From Niveibacterium sp. 24ML (GTDB lineage: Bacteria > Pseudomonadota > Gammaproteobacteria > Burkholderiales > Rhodocyclaceae): DNA of 64,000 nt. The stretch spans positions 62,001 to 126,000 of the forward strand of contig NZ_JAPFHA010000002.1 of assembly GCF_026586805.1 (NCBI RefSeq). The letters are read 5' to 3'. Positions 1-8,872 of this stretch are shown in pieces. Position numbers and translations under genes: made by a program. The notes below the pieces were generated by a model. The model made no database searches, was not told the DNA's origin, and saw only the letters and a list, made by a program, of their open reading frames with translations. The number at the start of each line of letters is the position of its first letter. The stretch's first letter is position 1.

Positions 1-1125
1 ACCGATGGCGATGAACTCACTGCATCGGTGCGGGTGCATAACAAGTATCCGGGCGATCGCACCGTCGAGCTCGACATCCGCATCGTGAATCAGCACGGAG
101 ACAACGTGCTGTGGGGCTCGTTAACCGTGCTGCCGCCGGGCACCAAGGGGCGTTTTGCCGATTCGCGCCAGACGGCGTTCTACATGCCGCGCAACGACTC
201 GTTCGCCAAGATGTACGCCGCCTGCGCCGGCATCCCGCCGGTACTGACCGCGGTAGTGCACCCCTGCGACCGTGAGGCCTTGCTGGGCCCGGTGGAGGCG
301 GCGCGCAAGGGGCTGATTACGCCGGTTCTGGTGGGGCCGCTTGCGAAAATCCGTGCGGTGGCCGATGCCGAGGGCGTTGATCTGTCGCCGTTTGAGGTAA
401 TCGATTGCGAGCACAGCCACGCAGCCGCCGAACATGCTGTGAGCCTTGCCCGTCTTGGTAAGGTGCAGGCCCTGATGAAGGGCAGCCTGCACACCGATGA
501 GCTGATGGCCGCGGTGGTCAAGAGCGCCACCGGGCTGCGCACCTCGCGCCGGGTCAGCCACGTGTTCGTGATGGACGTGCCGGCCTACCCGCGGATGCTG
601 TTGGTGACCGATGCCGCGATCAACATCTTCCCAACGGTGGAGGAGAAGGTCGACATCGTCCTGAACGCGGTTGAGCTTGCGCACATCCTCGGGATTGCGT
701 TGCCCAAGGTAGCGGTGATCTCGGCGGTTGAAACGGTGAACCCGAAGATCCAGTCGACGATCGACGCAGCGATGCTGTGCAAGATGGCCGACCGAAAACA
801 GATCACCGGCTGCGTGATTGACGGGCCGTTGGGTTTTGACAACGCCGTCAGCGAGGCCGCCGCCAAAACAAAGAAGATCGTCTCGCCGGTGGCGGGGCGC
901 GCCGACATCCTGATCGTGCCCGATCTGGAAGCCGGCAACATGGTTGCGAAGCAGCTTCAATATCTTGCCGGTGCCGACAGCGCTGGCATCGTGCTCGGCG
1001 CCAAGGTGCCGATCGTTCTGACCAGCCGGGCCGACTCTGTCGCGATCCGGATGGCCTCCACCGCCGTGATGGCGCTGATTGCGCACTATCGCAGCACGGG
1101 AGAGATCCCGATGAATACCCCCTGA
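1..1125 (+). CDS. Bifunctional enoyl-CoA hydratase (MaoC) / phosphate acetyltransferase, 5' end missing
   Basis: The reading frame is open from the first base, so the true start lies upstream; the first internal GTG at 28 is not the start. The 374 visible residues begin in the tail of a MaoC-like hot-dog domain (about residues 1-55, ending near the sequence DNVLWGSLTVLPPG). A complete PTA/PTB phosphotransacylase domain follows, which transfers an acyl group from CoA to phosphate. The gene is 19 bp upstream of ackA, and the pair would make acetate and ATP from acetyl-CoA. The MaoC-PTA fusion is a known arrangement in proteobacteria; whether the substrate is acetyl-, butyryl- or crotonyl-CoA cannot be read from sequence. 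Confidence 0.9.
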   Translation, partial: TDGDELTASVRVHNKYPGDRTVELDIRIVNQHGDNVLWGSLTVLPPGTKGRFADSRQTAFYMPRNDSFAKMYAACAGIPPVLTAVVHPCDREALLGPVEAARKGLITPVLVGPLAKIRAVADAEGVDLSPFEVIDCEHSHAAAEHAVSLARLGKVQALMKGSLHTDELMAAVVKSATGLRTSRRVSHVFVMDVPAYPRMLLVTDAAINIFPTVEEKVDIVLNAVELAHILGIALPKVAVISAVETVNPKIQSTIDAAMLCKMADRKQITGCVIDGPLGFDNAVSEAAAKTKKIVSPVAGRADILIVPDLEAGNMVAKQLQYLAGADSAGIVLGAKVPIVLTSRADSVAIRMASTAVMALIAHYRSTGEIPMNTP

Positions 1126-1144
1126 AAAAACAAAAGGTTTCCCC

Positions 1145-2329
1145 ATGACCGATGCAATTGTTGTGCTGAACGCAGGCTCATCGAGCCTCAAGTTTTCTGT
1201 GTTTGCAGTTGAAGACGGCGAGATCAACCTGCGCCTGCGTGGCCAGCTTGAAGGCCTGTTCACCTCGCCCAAGTTCGTTGGCAAGACGGCCGACGGCAAG
1301 GTGTTGGGCGAACACGCCTGGCCCGAGGGCCATCAGTTGGGCCACGAGGGCGCGATGGCGCACCTCACCGCCTTCCTTGATGCGCATACCGAAGGGCTCG
1401 AGATCAAGGCCATCGGCCACCGCGTGGTGCACGGCGGCGTTGAATTCGCCGAGCCGGTACGCCTTGATCCGGCGACGCTCAAGCGCCTTGAGGCCTTTGT
1501 GCCGCTGGCGCCGCTGCACCAGCCGAACAACCTGCTGCCGATCCGTTTGCTGCTTGAAAGCGGCACCAAGGCGACGCAGGTCGCGTGTTTCGACACCGCG
1601 TTCCACCGCGACCAGCCGCTGATTGCGCAAATGTACGCGCTGCCGCATGAAATGACAGCCGCCGGCATCCGCCGCTATGGTTTCCATGGCCTCTCGTACG
1701 AGTTCATCGCCTCGGTCATGGCGCAACACGACGAGCGCGCCGCCAAGGGCCGCACAGTGGTGTTCCACCTCGGCAACGGCGCCAGCATGTGTGCGGTTGA
1801 AAACGGCCGTAGCGTTGCGACGACGATGGGTTTTACCGCGGTCGACGGCTTGCCGATGGGCACCCGCTGTGGCTCGGTTGACCCCGGCGTGCTGCTGTAT
1901 CTGATGGATCAGCGCGGCATGGATGCGCGTGCGATCGAAAAACTGATCTACCACCGCTCTGGCTTGCTGGGCATGTCCGGCATTTCGAGCGACTGCCGTG
2001 CGCTGGAAGAGTCCGATGAGCGCAATGCCAAGCTGGCGCTCGATCACTTTTGCTACCGCGCCGCGCGCGAGCTGGCATCGCTGGCCGCGACGATGGGCGG
2101 AGTGGATGCCGTGGTGTTCACCGCCGGCATCGGTGAGAACTCGCCGACGGTTCGCGCGAAGATCCTTGAGCAGGCAGCCTGGCTGGGCATCGATCTTGAT
2201 GTCGAAGCCAACAACTGCCGTGGCTTTGCGAAGATCAGCACCGCCGCCAGCAAGGTCAACGCGTGGGTCATCCCAACCAATGAAGAACTGATGATCGCGC
2301 GTCACGCCTGGCGTGTGGTCCACGGCTGA
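1145..2329 (+). CDS. ackA: Acetate kinase
   Basis: The 394-residue protein has the usual length for acetate kinase, which converts acetyl phosphate plus ADP to acetate plus ATP in the cytosol. Visible signatures are N9 in the NAGSSSLKFS motif, R93 in GHRVVHGG, the catalytic D150 in CFDTAFH, H181 in GFHGLSYE, the HLGNGAS phosphate loop and the C-terminal FTAGIGEN motif. It starts 19 bp after the phosphotransacetylase stop and is surely in the same operon. With that gene it forms the acetate branch of fermentation, matching the adhE found later in the window. Confidence 0.97.
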   Translation: MTDAIVVLNAGSSSLKFSVFAVEDGEINLRLRGQLEGLFTSPKFVGKTADGKVLGEHAWPEGHQLGHEGAMAHLTAFLDAHTEGLEIKAIGHRVVHGGVEFAEPVRLDPATLKRLEAFVPLAPLHQPNNLLPIRLLLESGTKATQVACFDTAFHRDQPLIAQMYALPHEMTAAGIRRYGFHGLSYEFIASVMAQHDERAAKGRTVVFHLGNGASMCAVENGRSVATTMGFTAVDGLPMGTRCGSVDPGVLLYLMDQRGMDARAIEKLIYHRSGLLGMSGISSDCRALEESDERNAKLALDHFCYRAARELASLAATMGGVDAVVFTAGIGENSPTVRAKILEQAAWLGIDLDVEANNCRGFAKISTAASKVNAWVIPTNEELMIARHAWRVVHG

Positions 2330-2497
2330 TCCAGCCACCAAGAACCCACCTCTCCCCCGGGTACGGCCGGTTGCTGCAAGGCGCCGGCCGTTTTCACGTC
2401 GGCGGGCCTGCCGCCGCATGCATTGCTATCATCCGACGCTCAGGGAAGCGGCTGGCCGACGCCGGGGGGCGATTGGCCAGCACAAATGGGGGAGAGC

Positions 2498-3055
2498 ATG
2501 GCATTACCAGAACCGGGGCCACGACGTCGCTTGCACACGCGCCGGATCGAGGCCGAGGGCTACCTTCGTGACGACGGGCATTTCGAACTCGACGCTACAT
2601 TGGTGGATCTGAAAGACCAGGACTACGAGATCCTCTCGGGCGTCCGCGCGGCCGGCTCGCCGGTTCACCAGATGCGGGTGCGGCTGACCATCGACAAACG
2701 CTTCAACGTGCTGGATGCGATCGCAGACACCGAGTGGGCGCCTTACACCGGATACTGCGAAACCATTGCGCCGGCCTATCGGCAGCTGGTCGGGCTGAAT
2801 CTGTTTCAGGGGTTTCGCAAGGCTATGCGCGAGCGCTTTGCTGACGTGCACGGCTGCACCCACCTGACCGAGCTGCTGCTGACCTTGCCCACGGTGGCAT
2901 TGCAGACTTTCGCCACCCTGATCCGCGAAGATGACTCGGGTGATCGCAAGCCTTACCAGCTCGATCGCTGCCACGCTCTTGATTCAGCAGGCGCCGCGGC
3001 GCAGCGTTACTACCCCAGGTGGTATCGGCCGCATGTGCCAGGCGAGACCGAGTAG
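2498..3055 (+). CDS. DUF2889 family protein
   Basis: A 185-residue soluble protein. I chose the ATG at 2498 because a strong GGGGGAG ribosome site sits about 4 nt upstream; an in-frame ATG at 2423 has none. The protein has the DUF2889 pattern: an N-terminal RRLHTRRIEAEGYLRDDG stretch, then a segment containing DYEILSG and CTHLTELL. The family has no established function. In proteobacteria it occurs as a single small gene beside central-metabolism genes. There are no signal peptide, membrane segments or enzyme motifs. It lies 168 bp after ackA and 231 bp before sucC. Confidence 0.75.
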   Translation: MALPEPGPRRRLHTRRIEAEGYLRDDGHFELDATLVDLKDQDYEILSGVRAAGSPVHQMRVRLTIDKRFNVLDAIADTEWAPYTGYCETIAPAYRQLVGLNLFQGFRKAMRERFADVHGCTHLTELLLTLPTVALQTFATLIREDDSGDRKPYQLDRCHALDSAGAAAQRYYPRWYRPHVPGETE

Positions 3056-3084
3056 CCGTAAGTAACGCGCAAGGGCGATTCGGT

Positions 3085-3090
3085 TACAAT
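3085..3090 (+). promoter_or_regulatory. Probable -10 box upstream of sucC
   Basis: TACAAT, preceded by GGT, fits a housekeeping -10 box; no good -35 is present at 17 bp. It would give a leader of about 190 nt before sucC, which is G-rich between 3150 and 3195. No riboswitch family was recognised in that leader. Confidence 0.35.
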
Positions 3091-3286
3091 CCGCCGATCC
3101 GGGTGTTGCACTGCGGCAAAGGGGCTGCCACGCGCCCGGTCTGGCTTCTGCTAAGGGGGAGGGGGCGGATCCACTGCGTCAAAGGGGGCGCAGTCCGTCT
3201 CGCTTGCCCGTATTCCGACCCGATACCAACTTTGAGCCTACTGCGCCCGGCCTTGCCGGGTGGGGGGCAGAGATCGAAGGGCAACC

Positions 3287-4447
<1,161 letters not shown>

Positions 4448-4465
4448 TGGCCGGAGAAAACTGAA

Positions 4466-5359
4466 ATGTCGATTCTCATCAACAAAGACACCAAGGTCAT
4501 CACCCAGGGCATCACTGGCAAGACCGGCCAGTTTCACACCGAAAAATGCCAGGAGTACGCGAACGGCAAGAATTGCTTCGTTGCCGGCGTGAACCCGAAG
4601 AAGGCGGGCGAGTCGATCTTCAACATCCCGATCTTCGGTTCGGTGAAGGAAGCCGCTTCTGAAACCGGCGCGACCGTATCGGTGATCTACGTGCCGCCGG
4701 CGGGCGCGGCCGCTGCGATCTGGGAAGCCGTCGAGGCCGATCTGGATCTGGCGATCTGTATCACCGAGGGCATCCCGGTTCGCGACATGCTCGAAGTGCG
4801 CAACAAGATGAAGGCCAAGGAAGCGGCCGGCGGCAAGAAGACCCTGCTGCTGGGGCCGAACTGCCCGGGCCTGATCACGCCTGACGAAATCAAGATCGGC
4901 ATCATGCCGGGCCACATCCACCGCAAGGGCCGCATCGGCGTGGTGTCGCGTTCGGGTACGCTGACCTATGAAGCGGTCGCGCAGCTGACCGAAATCGGCC
5001 TCGGCCAATCGTCGGCTGTCGGCATCGGTGGCGACCCGATCAACGGCCTCAAGCACATCGATGTGATGCGCATGTTCAACGACGATCCGGATACCGATGC
5101 GGTGATCATGATCGGCGAGATCGGCGGCCCCGACGAAGCCGAAGCGGCGATGTGGTGCAAGGCCAACATGAAGAAGCCGATCGTTGGCTTCATCGCTGGC
5201 GTGACCGCGCCGGCCGGCAAGCGCATGGGCCACGCTGGTGCGCTGATCTCCGGCGGCGCCGATACCGCAGATGCCAAGCTCGCCATCATGGAAGAGTGCG
5301 GCTTCAAGGTGACCCGCAACCCGTCTGAAATGGCGCGCTTGCTCAAGGGCATGCTCTGA
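4466..5359 (+). CDS. sucD: Succinyl-CoA synthetase alpha subunit
   Basis: The 297-residue alpha subunit begins [15 protein letters not shown], as is typical. The Rossmann CoA-binding domain contains [12 protein letters not shown] near residue 15. The phosphorylated active-site histidine lies in [13 protein letters not shown] near residue 247. It pairs with SucC directly upstream to complete the ADP-forming synthetase. A strong terminator follows the stop codon, so the operon appears to end here. Confidence 0.97.
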   Translation: MSILINKDTKVITQGITGKTGQFHTEKCQEYANGKNCFVAGVNPKKAGESIFNIPIFGSVKEAASETGATVSVIYVPPAGAAAAIWEAVEADLDLAICITEGIPVRDMLEVRNKMKAKEAAGGKKTLLLGPNCPGLITPDEIKIGIMPGHIHRKGRIGVVSRSGTLTYEAVAQLTEIGLGQSSAVGIGGDPINGLKHIDVMRMFNDDPDTDAVIMIGEIGGPDEAEAAMWCKANMKKPIVGFIAGVTAPAGKRMGHAGALISGGADTADAKLAIMEECGFKVTRNPSEMARLLKGML

Positions 5360-5382
5360 CCCTGAGCTTAGTGTTGTGTAAC

Positions 5383-5412
5383 AACGCCCGGCCTTGGCCG
5401 GGCGTTTCGTTT
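5383..5412 (+). terminator. Rho-independent terminator after sucD
   Basis: Near-perfect GC-rich inverted repeat AACGCCCGGCC / GGCCGGGCGTT with a TT centre, followed by a T-rich stretch (TTTCGTTTT). It separates sucCD from the TerC gene. Confidence 0.85.
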
Positions 5413-5458
5413 TGGTGCTTGAGCGGGCGCTTGGCGCGGCCAGCCCTGGCGGCTCCGC

Positions 5459-5464
5459 TAGAAT
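5459..5464 (+). promoter_or_regulatory. Possible -10 box for the TerC gene
   Basis: TAGAAT lies directly after the sucD terminator and 25 bp before the chosen start. The -35 region is poor, so this is a weak call based on position. Confidence 0.3.
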
Positions 5465-5488
5465 TTGGCTTTTCAAAGAAACACGCTG

Positions 5489-6190
5489 ATGCTGCAATTT
5501 TCTGATCCGCTCTTCTGGTCTGCCGTCGCGCAGATCATCGTGATTGACTTGGTGCTCTCGGGCGATAACGCCGTCGTGATTGCGCTCGCCTGCCGCAATC
5601 TGGCGCCTGCGCAGCGCAAGCTCGGGATCTTCTGGGGCGTGTTCGGCGCGGTGGGTTTGCGTGTGGTGCTGACGGCCTTTGCCGCGCTGCTGATGGATTG
5701 GCCTTGGCTCAAGGTGGTAGGTGGGCTGCTGTTGCTTTGGATTGGGGTGAAGCTGCTGGTGCCCGAGCAAGACGGCGATCACGAGATTGGCGGCGCGTCC
5801 AATGTGTGGGGCGCGGTGAAGACCATCATCATTGCCGACTTCGTGATGAGTCTGGATAACGTCATCGCGGTCGCCGGCGCGTCGCACGGTAGCATTCCGT
5901 TGCTGGTATTCGGCCTGGTCGTGAGCATTCCTATCATCGTGTTTGCCAGCCAGCTCATCCTCAAGGCGATGGAGCGCATCCCCTTGATCGTCACGATTGG
6001 TGCGGGCCTGCTGGGTTGGGTGGCGGGTGCGATGATTTTTGCCGATCCCGGCGTTCGGCCCTATGTTGCGGGGATGCCGGGCTGGGCACATTACGGTGCG
6101 TCGGCGCTGGGGGCGGTGCTGGTGGTCCTGGTCGGCTGGCTGATTTCACGGCGACAGGCCAAGGGCTATCGGGTACTGGAGAACGTCTGA
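5489..6190 (+). CDS. TerC/YjbE family integral membrane protein
   Basis: A 233-residue protein with about seven membrane segments. The start is placed at ATG 5489 (MLQFSDPLFW); an upstream TTG in frame is less likely. The two family signatures are present: DLVLSGDNAVVIAL near residue 20 and DFVMSLDNVIAVAGA near residue 125, whose acidic residues lie in the membrane. Members of the TerC superfamily export metals such as manganese in several bacteria; the particular ion here is unknown. It is followed 1 bp later by the ornithine cyclodeaminase-like gene. Confidence 0.88.
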   Translation: MLQFSDPLFWSAVAQIIVIDLVLSGDNAVVIALACRNLAPAQRKLGIFWGVFGAVGLRVVLTAFAALLMDWPWLKVVGGLLLLWIGVKLLVPEQDGDHEIGGASNVWGAVKTIIIADFVMSLDNVIAVAGASHGSIPLLVFGLVVSIPIIVFASQLILKAMERIPLIVTIGAGLLGWVAGAMIFADPGVRPYVAGMPGWAHYGASALGAVLVVLVGWLISRRQAKGYRVLENV

Positions 6191-6191
6191 G

Positions 6192-7151
6192 ATGGCGGCG
6201 CTCTACCTCACCGAGCAGGATGTCGCGGCCGTGGTCGACATGCCGCTCGCGCTTGAGGCCGTTGCGTCGGCGCATCTTGCGCTGGCGAAGGGCGAGGCGG
6301 TTGATTGCCCGCGCCAACGTGTGCGAAGCGGAAAATCGATCCAGCATTTGCTGCAGGGTGGGCTTTTCGATGCCCGCAAGGTGACCGGCTACAAGGTCTA
6401 CACCTCGTCGCGCGCAGGCGTTCGCTTCTGGCTGCATCTGTTCGACGCAGAGCGTGGCGATCCGCTTGCGGTGATCGAAGCCAACCGGCTTGGCATGATG
6501 CGCACCGGTGCTGCGGGCGGCGTGGCAGCGCGCGCGCTCGCGCGTGAAGACAGCCGTCGTGCGGTGGTGTTTGGCGCTGGCTGGCAGGCGCGTGGCCAGC
6601 TTGAGGCATTGGCCTTGTCCACTTCGGTTGAGCAGATCGCGGTGGTGGCACGCGATGCAACGCGCCTTGACGCGTTTTGCTGCGAAATGGCAGCACTGAC
6701 CGGGCGCGAGGTTTTCCCCGCCGAAGACATCGAGGCTGCCGTGCGGCAGGCGGATGTGGTGGTCACCATCACGACCGCGGCCGCGCCCTTGTTCAAGGGG
6801 GAATGGCTGGCCGAGGGGTGCCATGTCACGGCGGCCGGATCGAACGCGTTGATTCGGCGAGAGATCGACGAAACCTGTGTGTCCCGGGCTGGTTTGGTGG
6901 TGGTGGATAGCCGCGCCACCGCTTTGCGCGAGGCTGGCGATCTGCTGCCCGCACTTGAGAAAGGGCGTCTGCGTGAAGGCGCGCTGGTGGAGCTTGGCGA
7001 AATCCTCGCGGGGCACCGGGCGGGCCGATCGGATCAGCGCATGATCACGCTTTTCGAATCGCAAGGTCTGGCCGTTCAAGACCTCGCCTTGGGGGTTGAA
7101 GTGCTTACTCGCGCGCAATCTGCCAAACTCGGCACGCTCCTGCCCTATTGA
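6192..7151 (+). CDS. Ornithine cyclodeaminase / mu-crystallin family protein
   Basis: The 319 residues give the usual family length. A Rossmann NAD(P)-binding segment with VVFGAGWQARGQLEAL lies near residue 120, and the motif GLMMRTGA-like (here GMMRTGAAGGVAAR) precedes it. Family members include ornithine cyclodeaminase, alanine dehydrogenase (archaeal type) and ketimine reductases, and sequence alone does not choose among them. It starts one base after the TerC stop, so they are probably co-transcribed, though no functional link is obvious. Confidence 0.8.
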   Translation: MAALYLTEQDVAAVVDMPLALEAVASAHLALAKGEAVDCPRQRVRSGKSIQHLLQGGLFDARKVTGYKVYTSSRAGVRFWLHLFDAERGDPLAVIEANRLGMMRTGAAGGVAARALAREDSRRAVVFGAGWQARGQLEALALSTSVEQIAVVARDATRLDAFCCEMAALTGREVFPAEDIEAAVRQADVVVTITTAAAPLFKGEWLAEGCHVTAAGSNALIRREIDETCVSRAGLVVVDSRATALREAGDLLPALEKGRLREGALVELGEILAGHRAGRSDQRMITLFESQGLAVQDLALGVEVLTRAQSAKLGTLLPY

Positions 7152-7251
7152 ATTCGCCGGTACCCGTTGCCCGCCGGGGCGTGGCGGGGCATGATTGTGA
7201 TCTTGGTGGTGCTGCCCTCGGGTGGTTTTACGCCTCAATCTGGAGTTCCGA

Positions 7252-8013
7252 ATGCCCAAAATCGTCCTGAGCATGGATGGCCTCGTGCTGAAGGAAATCG
7301 CGCTCGACAAACAGCGCATCACAATCGGTCGCAAACCGCACAACGACATCCAGATCGACAATCTGGCGATCAGCGGCGAGCACGCTTCGATTGCGACGAT
7401 CCTCCAGGATGCGTTCCTCGAAGATCTCAACAGCACCAACGGGACTTACGTAAACGGCCAGCCCGTCAAGAAACATGCGCTCAAGGACGGCGATGTCGTC
7501 GAACTGGGCAAGTACCGCCTCAAGTTCCTCAAAGACACGCCGCCCCCCGCGGCACTCGCCAATTCGCTGGAAATGGCGTACGAAGTGCCGCAAGACTTCA
7601 CCAAGACGCAGAACACCACAATGCGCACCGCCGCAGAGACCATGGTGACCGGCTTCGCGGAGGGGCAGACGGCGACGCAGGGCGTCACAGCATCGGGCGG
7701 GCTGTCGGGCACCAACTGGTCGCAGCCGGAATCGGATGCTGTCAGCCAGATCGGTGTCGTACAAATTCTGTCGGGGCGCAACGCCGGGCGTGAGTTGGAA
7801 CTAAGCAAGTCGCTTACCACGCTGGGCAAGCCGGGCCTGCAAGTGGCGGTGATCACGCGTCGTTCGGTGGGCTATTTCATCACCCATGTTGAGGGCACTG
7901 CGTTCCCGGTGGTCAATGGCCGCGAGATCGACGCGCAGGCCCGCGCCTTGCAGGATCACGACGTGATCGAGCTAGCGGGCGTCAAGATGGAGTTTTACCT
8001 GCGCGCCGGCTGA
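7252..8013 (+). CDS. FHA-domain protein
   Basis: A 253-residue protein starting at MPKIVLSMDGLVLKE with a GGAG ribosome site a few bases upstream. Residues about 5-95 form a canonical forkhead-associated domain: ITIGRKPHNDIQIDN, SGEHA and LNSTNGTYVNG supply the conserved G-R, S-x-x-H and N-G positions that bind phosphothreonine. A second, weaker FHA-like fold is likely at about 165-250 (ILSGRNAGRELELSKSLTTLG). It precedes an MBL hydrolase and the GAF-fused ATPase in the same direction, so it may be the phospho-dependent adaptor of that group. No kinase is nearby. Confidence 0.85.
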   Translation: MPKIVLSMDGLVLKEIALDKQRITIGRKPHNDIQIDNLAISGEHASIATILQDAFLEDLNSTNGTYVNGQPVKKHALKDGDVVELGKYRLKFLKDTPPPAALANSLEMAYEVPQDFTKTQNTTMRTAAETMVTGFAEGQTATQGVTASGGLSGTNWSQPESDAVSQIGVVQILSGRNAGRELELSKSLTTLGKPGLQVAVITRRSVGYFITHVEGTAFPVVNGREIDAQARALQDHDVIELAGVKMEFYLRAG

Positions 8014-8033
8014 GCGCGCGGGTGGGGTGAGCG

Positions 8034-8804
8034 GTGGAGGTCCGCGTTCTCGGATGCAGCGGCGGCATTGGTGGGCTGGACGTTCGCACCACGGCGCTGG
8101 CTGTTGACGACGACATCCTGATCGACTGCGGCACCGGCGTCGGCATGCTGGATGTGCCGGCCTTGATGGCGATTGATCACGTATTCCTCACGCACGCGCA
8201 CCTCGATCATGTGGCCTACCTGCCGTTCATCATCGATACGGTGGGTGATTACCGCGATCGGCCGCTGATGGTGTATGCGGCGCCCGAAACCTTGCGGATT
8301 GTTCGTTCCCATATCTTCAACTGGCTGATCTGGCCAGATTTCTCCGCGATTCCCGATCGTGCGCACCCGCTGATGCATTTCAACGAAATGCGGCCGGGCG
8401 AGTCGGTCGATCTTGGCGGGCGGCGCATTACATCTCTACCTGCGCTGCACGCGGTGCCGGCGGTTGGTTACCAGTTGCGCTCCGAAACCGGTGCCAGTCT
8501 GGTGTTTTCGGGCGATACAACGGTTTGCGAGCCGCAGATCGACGCAATCAATGCGATCAACGATCTGAGCGCGCTGATCATTGAAACCGCGTTTCCGAAC
8601 GCGCAGCACGATCTGGCCCTTGCCGCCCGGCACTTGTGCCCGCAGATGCTTTTTTCGGTACTCGATCGCCTGCTGGTATCGCCCGAGGTGTTTGTCACCC
8701 ACCTCAAGCCTGCACAGGCGGCCGAGATTACCGCCGAGATTGAACAATACGCTGGGCGCCTGCGGCCGAAGATCCTTACAAACGACCACGTTTTCCGCTT
8801 CTGA
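8034..8804 (+). CDS. MBL-fold 3',5'-cyclic-nucleotide phosphodiesterase-like protein
   Basis: The 256-residue protein starts at GTG 8034. The metallo-beta-lactamase signature THAHLDH lies near residue 60, with further metal ligands in LHAVPAVGY, SGDTT and the terminal NDH. Overall resemblance is to class II cyclic nucleotide phosphodiesterases, which hydrolyse cAMP or cGMP, but general MBL hydrolases look similar. It lies 20 bp after the FHA gene and 68 bp before the GAF-PilB gene. The nearby GAF domain raises the possibility of cyclic-nucleotide control of pilus assembly (inference). Confidence 0.7.
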   Translation: MEVRVLGCSGGIGGLDVRTTALAVDDDILIDCGTGVGMLDVPALMAIDHVFLTHAHLDHVAYLPFIIDTVGDYRDRPLMVYAAPETLRIVRSHIFNWLIWPDFSAIPDRAHPLMHFNEMRPGESVDLGGRRITSLPALHAVPAVGYQLRSETGASLVFSGDTTVCEPQIDAINAINDLSALIIETAFPNAQHDLALAARHLCPQMLFSVLDRLLVSPEVFVTHLKPAQAAEITAEIEQYAGRLRPKILTNDHVFRF

Positions 8805-8872
8805 TCGCGCCGTTGGCGCAGGCTGCCGGGTTTATCATCTGAACGAGGCATTTCGCCATTGGGGGGCGATTG

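Noticed and set aside
1178-2419. 413-codon frame antisense to ackA
   Set aside because: Shadow of ackA with arginine-, histidine- and glutamine-rich nonsense composition.
3091-3286. G-rich sucC leader as a riboswitch
   Set aside because: No recognisable consensus of a known riboswitch or conserved stem could be drawn; only G-rich runs are seen.
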